A stretch of DNA of 64,000 nt, from contig NZ_JACRSS010000001.1 of the NCBI RefSeq assembly GCF_014384805.1, positions 124,001-188,000 of the forward strand. Direction: 5' to 3'. This stretch comes from Guopingia tenuis (GTDB lineage: Bacteria > Bacillota > Clostridia > Christensenellales > Christensenellaceae). This document shows positions 15,707 to 23,535 of this stretch, piece by piece. Within the stretch, counting starts at the first letter, position 1. Each line of letters starts with the position of its first letter. The position numbers were made by a program, and so were the translations under genes. The notes under the pieces were generated by a model. The model did not search any database. It saw only the letters and a list, made by a program, of their open reading frames with translations, and was not told the DNA's origin.

Positions 15707-15742
15707 AAAAAAGGCGCCGGCTCCGCATCGGGAACCGGCGCC
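15707..15742 (-). terminator. Terminator of the surface-protein gene
   Basis: On the minus strand a GC-rich stem of about 12 bp (GGCGCCGG core) ends in six Ts. It lies just beyond the stop codon of the 960-aa gene. Confidence 0.9.
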
Positions 15743-15759
15743 TGCCTTATCTCAGGGGC

Positions 15760-18642
15760 CTATTCTTTATGTTTTTTTAGAAAGAATACTGCCGTTCCGG
15801 CGCCGCCGGCCATCACAAGCAGGAGAGCCAGCCAGAGGCCGATGTTTCCCGGGTCCCCGGTTTTGGGCGGATCCGGATCCGCAGAGGCAGGGGGATTCTC
15901 CGGGGCGGAAGGGGAAGGCTCCGGGGGATCGGTTGGGGCAGCCGGGGAATCTTTCACCGTATAGGATACTGTCGGCTTGGAAAAGACCTGCTGCGGCCCC
16001 GGATTTCCATTGGTATCCACGGGGAAGAGGATGGCGGATATGTTGGTATACAACCCGTCGTGTCCCGCGCTGCCATCTGTGTCATATGTGCCATAAGTTC
16101 CGGGAGTTGTTTTGGGATTGGTCAGCTTGACGGTATAGGTTAGGCTGACAGGCGCGAAATTGGTGACCGCTTCGTTGATTTCCCAGATAAACCGCTCGGT
16201 ATCCTCGAGATTTCCGGGAATATACGTCACCTTATAGGCATAGCTGCCATCGGACAGAGGTTTGAAGCCAAATTGATTTTCCCCTATCTCCTGAGCTGCA
16301 TAGCTGTCATTGCCCACGCGGAGAGTCATGGCAGAAGCCTGGCTGATAAAATCGAAGTTGTAGTCCCCTGGGGCATAGCCTATGGTATCCTCCACATAGG
16401 ACCCCGCATCCACCAGATAGATAATCTCATTCAGGATGCCGTCAAAGCTGACCTCTGCGCCCTTTGCCAGATATTTCATGAAGGAGGGGCCAAAGGGATA
16501 AACGGCCATTTCGGATTCCACGCCCGCTGTCACGGCGTAGGTATGGGGATATTTGGAGGCAATGCGCTGATAAGCCTGATGGGAGGCATAGAGGGCAATA
16601 TCCACCGTGGATGTATACAAATCTTTTTCGCCATAGGCCACAAAGCTCTTTTGGGAGATATCCTCGCCGCGGACATAGGGTGTGGCCTTTTCCGCAATCG
16701 TTTTATCCAAAAGACTTTCGGTTCCGGCGAGGGCGGACGCCCAGTCGGAAGGAACATAGCCATTTCCGTGGAGGACATCCCAGCCGTCCGGCGATGCCAG
16801 CATGGGGGTGGAAGGAGCATCGGCGTTGGCAAAATTGACGCCATAGTTCTCCTGCTCCGCGGTAGTTTCATCATCCCAAATATAAGTAATGCCGTCGCTG
16901 ACTAAAATCAGATATTTCCGGTCCGCAGAAACAGAAGTATCCGCATCCAGCATCGCCTCGCCGGCCAGCAGGCCCGCGCTCATGTTGGAACCGCCGGTTG
17001 CAGGCCGGGCGCTCATGAAATCCGTTACTGTGTCCTTCGTGGTTTCGGAAAGCTCTGTCAGGGGAAGGGTGGTCACTTCGCCCCGGAACTGCACGGCCCC
17101 AATTTGAATCGTGGCTCCCGTATTTTTGACCTGCGCATAAAGCGTTTCCAGCATTTTGGCAACTTCGGCTTTGACCGGCTCGCTGCAGCTGGATTCATCG
17201 AGAACGAACACTACGTCAGTGACTAGATGTTCCTCGGCGGAAGGAAGAGAAAGAGTAACCTTGGACTCATAATTTTCATCCAGATTGGTGGCGGTTTTGG
17301 AACGGGAGACATCCCACGCCGGGTCTGCCGGGTTCTCGGGTTCTGTTCCGGCTTCACTGTAGGTATTAGAAAGTGTCAGGCTGGTTACGGTACCAGCGGA
17401 AACAGAGAAAAGCAGCGCCTCATCCCGGGTTTCGCCGCCGTCTTGCTGCAGGGAAGCGGTATAGCTATAGCCCTCTGCCTCTGCTCCGGATTCCTCTATC
17501 ACATAGCGGCCCTGGGGGAGATAGCAATTCGGATAGACAGCGTCGCCGTTTGCCGGCAGTGTGCCGCTCCAAAGAGCATCTCCTGTCTTGTTTCCTTCCG
17601 AATCGGCGGCGTAAATGCGGACCTGCGGATCCGGATACTCTCCGTTCCCGATGCCGGATGCGGCTTTTTGCAGACGCACGGCGCCCTTTTCCGTGAGTTT
17701 TGTGTTGGTAAAAACGGCGACGGGAATATCGCCGTCCTGCTTTGTTTTCACAACATAATCCGTAGTATATTCGGTTGTCTTGTTTCCGCTGATTGCCCGG
17801 ATGGTGTAGCCTGCTTTCTGGGTTTCGGTAATTCGGTATGTGCCGGCGGGCACACCTTCCAACACGACCGTTTCCCCGCCCTTGACGATGACAGTGCTGC
17901 TGGCTCCCGCCGCCGATGGATCGGCCGTATATGCGCCGTCAGCAAAATAGAGCGCATTTCCTTCTGCATCGGTCAGGGTATAGGAAAAGGATGCAGAATC
18001 CGTCAATTCCCTGCCGGATTCATCTACAATAACTTTTTCAATGGCAATTTTTCCTTCTGTGAGGAGAATATCCAGGCCATCGGCGGCAATATAGAGGTCA
18101 AGGCCTGTCGGTGTGCCGCTGTTTCCCCGGCTCCGCATCCCTCTGCCGCCCGTGCATTCCTGCAAGCCGGTGTACTTATAGTCGGTAAAATCTGCGTAAT
18201 AATAGGTTTTTCCATTGTAGCTCGTAGTAGGCAGGAGGCCTTTCAGCGAGGCGGGAATATCCAAAAACAGCATGCGGCCGCTGACGGTCACATTGCTCAT
18301 CTGATATGTTCCCTCTACCCATTCGATGCTGTCCGGCGAAAGGGATGCACGGATCTCATATTCCGTTTGGCCGCCTTCAGTCTGCGTTCGAACATTGTAT
18401 TTGCTGAAATCATATGTCCGGCTGCCGGTTTTGACAACCATTGTGTCCGGCTGAATGATGCCGTTTACAGTGGTGGGAACGCCGTCCACCGTAAAAGTAT
18501 ATTCGCTGTCAACCTTTATGTCTATATGGTCATATTCTCTGCCATAATCTACTTCCCCATATGCCAGGGCCGGCAGGGGAAGCAAGGAGAAAAGTACGGC
18601 CAGGCACAAAAACAGCGCCAACATTTTTCTGGATCTTTTCAA
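15760..18642 (-). CDS. Wall-anchored VWA/SpaA-domain surface protein
   Basis: 960 residues. A signal peptide (1-27, LPLPALA) is followed by a unique beta-rich region (30-190), two SpaA-type prealbumin-like repeats (about 196-314 and 318-428), and a von Willebrand A domain (about 472-740). A beta-rich region and a Pro/Ser spacer follow, then a sorting signal (PPKTGD near 925, hydrophobic helix, KKHKE). This layout matches adhesive pilin-tip proteins. The metal site is altered: DxSxS reads D482-E-S484-S-C486, though T549 and D583 fit. The start is TTG with GAGGAGG 10 nt upstream; no other frame fits the signal peptide. No sortase is nearby. The gene faces a possible promoter switch at 18917-19089. 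Confidence 0.8.
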   Translation of the reverse strand: MKRSRKMLALFLCLAVLFSLLPLPALAYGEVDYGREYDHIDIKVDSEYTFTVDGVPTTVNGIIQPDTMVVKTGSRTYDFSKYNVRTQTEGGQTEYEIRASLSPDSIEWVEGTYQMSNVTVSGRMLFLDIPASLKGLLPTTSYNGKTYYYADFTDYKYTGLQECTGGRGMRSRGNSGTPTGLDLYIAADGLDILLTEGKIAIEKVIVDESGRELTDSASFSYTLTDAEGNALYFADGAYTADPSAAGASSTVIVKGGETVVLEGVPAGTYRITETQKAGYTIRAISGNKTTEYTTDYVVKTKQDGDIPVAVFTNTKLTEKGAVRLQKAASGIGNGEYPDPQVRIYAADSEGNKTGDALWSGTLPANGDAVYPNCYLPQGRYVIEESGAEAEGYSYTASLQQDGGETRDEALLFSVSAGTVTSLTLSNTYSEAGTEPENPADPAWDVSRSKTATNLDENYESKVTLSLPSAEEHLVTDVVFVLDESSCSEPVKAEVAKMLETLYAQVKNTGATIQIGAVQFRGEVTTLPLTELSETTKDTVTDFMSARPATGGSNMSAGLLAGEAMLDADTSVSADRKYLILVSDGITYIWDDETTAEQENYGVNFANADAPSTPMLASPDGWDVLHGNGYVPSDWASALAGTESLLDKTIAEKATPYVRGEDISQKSFVAYGEKDLYTSTVDIALYASHQAYQRIASKYPHTYAVTAGVESEMAVYPFGPSFMKYLAKGAEVSFDGILNEIIYLVDAGSYVEDTIGYAPGDYNFDFISQASAMTLRVGNDSYAAQEIGENQFGFKPLSDGSYAYKVTYIPGNLEDTERFIWEINEAVTNFAPVSLTYTVKLTNPKTTPGTYGTYDTDGSAGHDGLYTNISAILFPVDTNGNPGPQQVFSKPTVSYTVKDSPAAPTDPPEPSPSAPENPPASADPDPPKTGDPGNIGLWLALLLVMAGGAGTAVFFLKKHKE

Positions 18643-18725
18643 ATCGTTTCATCCTCCTCATGATCTGGATTCTGGAAGAATGCTTTTCGCATTCTTCCGC
18701 TGTTTGCGCGATTTGAAAAGATCCA
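18630..18725. repeat. 17-bp perfect inverted repeat around the surface-gene RBS
   Basis: TGGATCTTTTCAAATCG (18630-18646) is repeated inverted at 18709-18725. The left arm contains the TTG start codon of the surface gene; the 62 bp between the arms hold its Shine-Dalgarno and a 10-bp hairpin (18674-18683 with 18689-18698). Both arms contain TTTGAAAAG, the half-site motif of the dyads near the recombinase gene. As RNA the arms could pair and hide the ribosome site. Confidence 0.75.
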
Positions 18726-18916
18726 CTTGCCTGTGAAAAAAACGGAAAAAGACATTTTCTTTCCCCAGCCGGTTCCCGGGAAATATACCGTTCCTGATTT
18801 TGCCGGTATACCGCCCATGGTTCCGGGTTCGGATTTTAAAAGGAAAAATGCCGGAGATTTCCAACAGGGCCGATAGAATGACCCTATATAACGGGATACC
18901 CACCTTTCTTTTCTGA

Positions 18917-19089
18917 TTTTGAAAAGTGTACATTTTTTAATTCTGAAAAGTGTAATTTTTGAAAAGCCCGGGAACCGGGAAAGACAGAAGAAAATATATG
19001 TATATCAGGCTTGAAAACTTTGGATACAATGAGTATAATGACTATATATTGTAATTTGCGTTGCGTTTGAAAAGGTACACCTTTTCAAA
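18917..19089. other. Candidate invertible promoter segment
   Basis: At 19066-19089, arms TTTGAAAAGGT and ACCTTTTCAAA flank a central AC: the geometry of a serine-recombinase crossover site, 11-bp arms around a 2-bp core. At 18917-18940 a weaker site has arm TTTTGAAAAGT, core GT and a degenerate second arm; a third copy starts at 18941. GT is AC read on the other strand, so the two sites are inverted relative to each other, which predicts inversion of about 150 bp. The enclosed promoter at 19011 now points away from the surface gene. The recombinase gene begins its 3' end 17 bp to the right. Confidence 0.55.
19011..19039 (+). promoter_or_regulatory. Near-consensus promoter inside the candidate invertible segment
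   Basis: TTGAAA (19011-19016), 17-bp spacer, TATAAT (19034-19039). It points right, where only the antisense strand of the recombinase gene lies. No equally good promoter faces the surface gene on its left. Confidence 0.7.
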
Positions 19090-19106
19090 AAATTGTCAGT
19101 TTTTAC

Positions 19107-19703
19107 CTATATGGTTTTTTCAAAACGCACCGCCGCTGAATAAAAGGTACCTGCCGGCATTCCACAGGCTTCAGCCGCCTGCTGGAGTGTTATTTTTTTG
19201 CTTCGCCAGGCGTGATGCATCCTGTCAAAGTTATCCGGCAGCGGGCGCGGCGGTCTGCCGAAGCGGACGCCCCTGGCCTTTGCCGCAGCGATGCCCTCCG
19301 CCTGCCGCTTATGGATGTTTTCCCGCTCATTTTGCGCCACAAAGGAAAGAATCTGCAAAACGAGATCTGCGATAAACGTGCCCATCAGGTCTTTGCCGTT
19401 CCGGGTATCCAAAAGCGGCATATCAATAACGCAGATATCCGCGCCTTTTTCCCTGGTCAGAACGCGCCATTGCTCCTGTATTTCCGCATAGTCCCGGCCC
19501 AGGCGGTCGATGCTGAGAATATATAAAAGATCCCCGGGCTTCAGCCGCCGCACCAGTTTTTTATATTGCGGCCGGTTAAAATCCTTTCCCGACTGTTTGT
19601 CCATATATTGGTTTTGGGGCGGCACACCCTTTTCAAAAAGGGCAATGCGCTGCCGGTCCTCGTTCTGGTCGGTGCTGGAAACCCGGATATATCCATATAC
19701 CAT
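19107..19703 (-). CDS. Serine recombinase (resolvase/invertase family)
   Basis: 198 residues. The catalytic domain is complete: YGYIRVSSTDQN with the nucleophile Ser near residue 9, LSIDRLGRDYAEI with the conserved arginines, then the long E-helix (QNERENIHKRQAEGIAAAK) and GVRFGRP. A short C-terminal helix-turn-helix follows (ITLQQAAEACGMPAGTFY). The size fits small resolvases/invertases, not large integrases. I start at ATG 19703, behind GGGGGTG. Being next to candidate crossover sites and a surface-protein gene, a DNA inversion role is likely (inference); resolvase activity is the alternative. Confidence 0.88.
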   Translation of the reverse strand: MVYGYIRVSSTDQNEDRQRIALFEKGVPPQNQYMDKQSGKDFNRPQYKKLVRRLKPGDLLYILSIDRLGRDYAEIQEQWRVLTREKGADICVIDMPLLDTRNGKDLMGTFIADLVLQILSFVAQNERENIHKRQAEGIAAAKARGVRFGRPPRPLPDNFDRMHHAWRSKKITLQQAAEACGMPAGTFYSAAVRFEKTI

Positions 19704-20127
19704 CCGTTTCACCCCCTTTCCAATGAAAGCTATAACAGAAAAAAGACATACCTCAGAGGGAAATATGCCTATGGATAGGAAAAGAACAAAACCCATCCGG
19801 CTGGGAAACATACAGTGAGAACCCGAATCCTCCCAAGTGTTCCTGCCCGGTATCTGCGGACGAATCCTCCAGGCATACGGATGCCAGGGTGAAACTATGT
19901 TCGTTTTTTGGCGCATCGGTCCTATTTCCAGCATTGCTTTGTCCTCCGAAGATGTGGTAGCTGGATGCGCATGGCTTTGGAAACGTTTTCCCGCCATAGC
20001 ATCCGGCACATTCGTAGTATGCCCGATCCAGGCAGTTCTCAAAATAATGGAAAGAAATGAAAGTTGCTCGGGGGAGAAGTGTCATATGGCGGTTCTCTTA
20101 TATGCACAAATATTGATAAAGAAGGGA
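19704..20127. other. Gene-free stretch
   Basis: About 420 bases between recombinase and acetyltransferase genes. A 110-codon minus-strand frame (19753-20085) has no ribosome site or recognisable sequence. The recombinase promoter probably lies near 19715-19760, but no hexamers stand out. Confidence 0.45.
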
Positions 20128-20172
20128 CGGAAAAGAGGAAAGACAGGCGGGAAGCCGTCTGTCTTTCCTCTT
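20128..20172 (-). terminator. Terminator of the GNAT gene
   Basis: A 14-bp perfect stem (AAGAGGAAAGACAG with CTGTCTTTCCTCTT) followed on the minus strand by TTTTCC. It lies 43 bp beyond the acetyltransferase stop. Confidence 0.75.
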
Positions 20173-20214
20173 CAAATCAGTATGTTTTACAGGAGAGAAC
20201 CCGCAACCGATGGT

Positions 20215-20652
20215 TTACTGTAGAGCCGGATTTTTCCGCCATTCCATCGCCCATTCGGCCAGGCCGGTTTCTGCCTCCCATAGATACTGGGAAATGGAAA
20301 AGCCCTCCCGCAAATAGAACCGGACGGCACGGATATTCCTCTGATAGACATGGAGCGTTAGGCTGCGGTGGTTTTTCTTTGCCGCCTCCAAAAGATTCCG
20401 CCCAATTCCCTGGGAACGGACGGAAGAATCGACAAAGATTCCCGCGATATAGTGATCCATCAGGCCGATGAATCCCTGGATCTTGCCGCCGGCCTCCTGG
20501 ACATGGACCTCGGAATGCAGGAGCGCCTGGCGCACCGGGGCCATATGCTTTTCGAAATATTCCTTTGGAAGATAGAAGTGAGCCTGTCGGTTTACCCGGA
20601 ACCAGAGCTGGAGAATTTGGTCCAGGTCCCCGGGCTGCATTCTTCGGATCAT
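20215..20652 (-). CDS. GNAT-family N-acetyltransferase
   Basis: 145 residues, starting MIRRMQPGDLDQIL as usual for GNAT proteins. The acetyl-CoA loop is in IFVDSSVRSQGIGRNLLEAA and the C-terminal RAVRFYLREGF is intact; it resembles YjaB/PhnO-like members. Substrate unknown. A GGAGG ribosome site precedes the start. Monocistronic on the minus strand. Confidence 0.85.
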   Translation of the reverse strand: MIRRMQPGDLDQILQLWFRVNRQAHFYLPKEYFEKHMAPVRQALLHSEVHVQEAGGKIQGFIGLMDHYIAGIFVDSSVRSQGIGRNLLEAAKKNHRSLTLHVYQRNIRAVRFYLREGFSISQYLWEAETGLAEWAMEWRKNPALQ

Positions 20653-20711
20653 GCTATCCCTCCTTGCCTGCCGATGATTTTTAAATTATAGCACAGCAGG
20701 GCCGGAACGGC

Positions 20712-20739
20712 AAAAAAATCCCCCGAAAGACCGGGGGAT
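20712..20739 (-). terminator. Terminator of the ABC importer operon
   Basis: ATCCCCCG pairs with CGGGGGAT, followed on the minus strand by seven Ts. Confidence 0.85.
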
Positions 20740-20768
20740 GGAGAGGAAAGATGTTTTTGTGCAGCAGC

Positions 20769-21767
20769 CTATTTTTTCAAACTATCTGCGGCGCGGGTGG
20801 CATAGGAATTGTCGACCAGCTTGGAATAATCGGCCCGCTGGGTCAGCTCGCCGGCCTCCTCCATCACATCCTGCAGACGGTTGAAGGCGTCTTCTGTCAT
20901 AAAGGGCGTGGCATTCCAGGCATCAATCTCCTGATAGCGTTTCGCAACCTTTTCCAGAATTTCCAGATCCGTGTCCGGGAAGAAGTCTGCAATGGTCTGC
21001 GCAATTTCCTTGGGTGTTGCCGTCGTGATCCACTGCTGTGCCCGGGCGATGGCATTGGTGAATTTCTGAATGACTTCGGGGTTCTTTTCTATGTAGCTAC
21101 TGTTGGCGAAATAGGCTGTATAGGGGATTTCACCGGATTCCTGACCAACAGAGGCCAGCACATAGCCCTTGCCCTCCTGCTCAAACAGGGATGCCGTGGG
21201 TTCAAAGAGGGTGACATAGTCCCCCGTGCCGCCGGCAAAGGCTCCCGCCATGTTGGCAAATTGGATGCTGGTATCCAGGTTCAGGTCGCTGGGCTGTACG
21301 CCGTTGTTCTTCAGAACGTATTCCAGGGTCATATAGGGAACGCCGCCTTTGCGCCCGCCCAGGAGATGTTTGCCCTTCAAATCGGCAAAGGAAAAGTCGT
21401 CGTCCTGCGTGCGGCCCATGATAAAGGAACCGTCGCGCTTTGTAAGCTGGGCAAAAACTTTGGCATAGTCCTCTTTGCCTTCATTATACACATAGATGGC
21501 GGCTTCCGGGCCAGCCAGGCCGATATCCACCTGCCCGGCGACAACGGCTGTCATGACTTTATCCGCACCTTCGCCGTTGATAAGCTCCACATCCAACCCT
21601 TCGTCTTCAAAATACCCCAGCGCGATAGCTGCATATTGGGGGGCATAAAAGACCGAATGGGTCACTTCGCTGACCGTGATTTTTACCTTTTCCTCCTGGG
21701 GCGTGCAGCCGGCCAACAGGCCGACAACCAGGAGGGCTGCCATAAGAAAGAGTAAGCTTTTTTTCAT
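20769..21767 (-). CDS. SsuA/TauA/ThiY-like substrate-binding lipoprotein
   Basis: 332 residues with lipobox LAGC near residue 20, so it is tethered outside the membrane. The two-lobe NMT1/THI5-like fold is recognisable from VTHSVFYAPQYAAIALGYFEDEGLDVEL and GADKVMTAVVAGQVDIGLAGPEA. Last gene of the ATPase-permease-binding protein operon. The family takes up sulfonates, taurine, nitrate or pyrimidine precursors; nothing here selects one of these, and no thiamine riboswitch was seen upstream. Confidence 0.88.
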   Translation of the reverse strand: MKKSLLFLMAALLVVGLLAGCTPQEEKVKITVSEVTHSVFYAPQYAAIALGYFEDEGLDVELINGEGADKVMTAVVAGQVDIGLAGPEAAIYVYNEGKEDYAKVFAQLTKRDGSFIMGRTQDDDFSFADLKGKHLLGGRKGGVPYMTLEYVLKNNGVQPSDLNLDTSIQFANMAGAFAGGTGDYVTLFEPTASLFEQEGKGYVLASVGQESGEIPYTAYFANSSYIEKNPEVIQKFTNAIARAQQWITTATPKEIAQTIADFFPDTDLEILEKVAKRYQEIDAWNATPFMTEDAFNRLQDVMEEAGELTQRADYSKLVDNSYATRAADSLKK

Positions 21768-21779
21768 TCTGTTCTCCTT

Positions 21780-22604
21780 TCAAAGCTGCTTTTCTTTTAC
21801 AAATTTCTTTTCTAATAAAAGTACGCCTTGATACATGACCGCCGCGGCAACCGCAAGGATGATTACGCTGGCCATGACGAGGTCCATTTGGAATACTTGG
21901 GAACCATAGACGATGAGATAGCCGATCCCGGCCTTGGAAACCAGGAATTCGCCCATGATGACGCCCACCCAGGACAGCCCCACGTTCACTTTCAGAGAAT
22001 TGACCATGGTGCCGAAATTGGCTGGAAGCACGACCTTGGTGAATACCTGCCATTTGCTGGCCCCCAGCGTCTGCAAGAGCTTGATTTTTTCAATATCCGT
22101 GGCCATAAATCCGCTCAGCACCTCCAAAATGCTGACGATGAGAGAGATGGCCAGCGTCATGATGATGATGGCTTTGGGCCCGGCGCCCACCCAGACAATA
22201 AAGATAGGCCCGAGGGCGACTTTGGGAAGGGCGTTTAAAATGACAAGATATGGCTCAGATACCCGGGAGAGAAATTTCGACCACCAGAGCAGGCTGGCGA
22301 TCAGTGTTCCGGCGACCGTCCCCAGCAGGAAGCCGACGACCGTCTCTAAACAGGATATGCCGATATGCGGAAAAAGGTCCCCTTTGGCATATAAATTGGC
22401 GATGGTGTTGAGAATCCGGCTGGGCTGGCTCATGATAAAAGGATCGATCCATCCCAGGTTTCCCGCCAGTTCCCAAAGCCCGAAAATAGCGACAAGAATA
22501 AAGATGCGGACGGAATATACCGCCGCTTTTTCGTTCCGCGTCCGCCGCAGATAGAGCAGGCGCTCTTTTGAAGGTTTGATTTCTTTTGTTTTTTTCTTAG
22601 ACAT
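21780..22604 (-). CDS. SsuC/TauC-like ABC permease
   Basis: 274 residues starting at ATG 22604, which overlaps the ATPase stop by 8 bp; the longer frame would lie deep in the ATPase gene. About six membrane helices, with the permease EAA loop in LLQTLGASKWQVFTKVVLPA. BPD_transp_1 family. Works with the binding protein 12 bp downstream and the ATPase upstream. Confidence 0.9.
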   Translation of the reverse strand: MSKKKTKEIKPSKERLLYLRRTRNEKAAVYSVRIFILVAIFGLWELAGNLGWIDPFIMSQPSRILNTIANLYAKGDLFPHIGISCLETVVGFLLGTVAGTLIASLLWWSKFLSRVSEPYLVILNALPKVALGPIFIVWVGAGPKAIIIMTLAISLIVSILEVLSGFMATDIEKIKLLQTLGASKWQVFTKVVLPANFGTMVNSLKVNVGLSWVGVIMGEFLVSKAGIGYLIVYGSQVFQMDLVMASVIILAVAAAVMYQGVLLLEKKFVKEKQL

Positions 22605-23364
22605 GAATATCCAGCTCCTTCCAAATCGCATTGAAATATCCGCGGAATTCTGGCAGTTCCCGGCGGGCCAGGGGAGGAACGTCCGGTCCGGCAAAGGAAA
22701 TTTCATGGGTATTCCGGATGACGGCCGGGCGTCCGGAGAGCACGATTACCCGATCCGACATGCTGATGCTCTCGGAGATATCATGGGTCACCATGATGAC
22801 AGTTTTTTTCTCTTTTCGGATAATGCGGTAGATATCGTCGGAAACAGCCAGCCGCGTCTGATAATCCAGGGCGGAAAAGGCTTCGTCCAGCAGCAGAATC
22901 TCCGGGCGTGTGGCCAGGGTGCGGATGAGAGCGGCGCGCTGCCGCATGCCGCCGGAAAGCTGGGCAGGATATTTATCCTTGAATTCATAGAGCCCATATG
23001 TCCTCAGCAGGTCTTTGACGTAATCGGTATTTTCCTTCGTTTTGCATTTTTGAACCTCCAAGCCCAGGGTGACGTTCTGCCAGATCGTCCGCCAGGAGAA
23101 GAGATGATCCTTTTGCAGCATATATCCAACCATGGGGCTGGTTTTGGTTACCAATTCTCCGTTCACATAGACTTTTCCGGCAGTAGGGGGGAGAAGCCCG
23201 GCGATCACAGAGAGCAGCGTGGATTTGCCGCATCCGCTGGGGCCGACGATGCTCACAAATTCCGCAGGCTTCACGGCAAAATCTATGTTGGAAATGGCTT
23301 CGATCTCGCCATTGGGGGATTGGTATTTCAGCGAAACATTTTGAACGTTTACAATGTCTTCCAT
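22597..23364 (-). CDS. SsuB/TauB-like ABC ATPase
   Basis: 255 residues with Walker A (GPSGCGKSTLL), signature (LSGGMRQRAAL) and Walker B (ILLLDEAFSALD), closest in style to nitrate/sulfonate/taurine import ATPases. GGAGGAGG 8 nt upstream fixes ATG 23364 against a longer frame. First gene of the importer operon, divergent from the nucleotidyltransferase gene. A -10-like TATAAT faces it just upstream. Confidence 0.92.
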   Translation of the reverse strand: MEDIVNVQNVSLKYQSPNGEIEAISNIDFAVKPAEFVSIVGPSGCGKSTLLSVIAGLLPPTAGKVYVNGELVTKTSPMVGYMLQKDHLFSWRTIWQNVTLGLEVQKCKTKENTDYVKDLLRTYGLYEFKDKYPAQLSGGMRQRAALIRTLATRPEILLLDEAFSALDYQTRLAVSDDIYRIIRKEKKTVIMVTHDISESISMSDRVIVLSGRPAVIRNTHEISFAGPDVPPLARRELPEFRGYFNAIWKELDIHV

Positions 23365-23535
23365 AGCTTTACCTCCTCCGTGTATTATATGGGGCGGGCA
23401 GGCTTTTGGTGTTTTTTCAAAATCAGAAAAATTTGAAGTTTTCCCCAGTATTTCTAATGGAAAAGAGCACTTTTTTTTCATAATTTTCTGCGAAAGAACA
23501 ATACTACTCTTATCAATTTTTTGAAGGAGCAGTGT

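Noticed and set aside
17227..18663. A 478-codon plus-strand open frame opposite the surface-protein gene
   Set aside because: The minus strand encodes a protein with signal peptide, SpaA, VWA and sorting signal over the same bases; the plus frame has no recognisable sequence.
18658..18933. 91-codon minus-strand frame in the surface-gene leader
   Set aside because: It overlaps the 17-bp inverted repeat and recombinase-like sites, is basic and low in structure, and lacks a ribosome site.
23365..23535. Thiamine riboswitch upstream of the SsuABC/ThiXYZ-like importer
   Set aside because: No CTGAGA-type core or matching stems were found, so a thiamine-precursor role is not supported.
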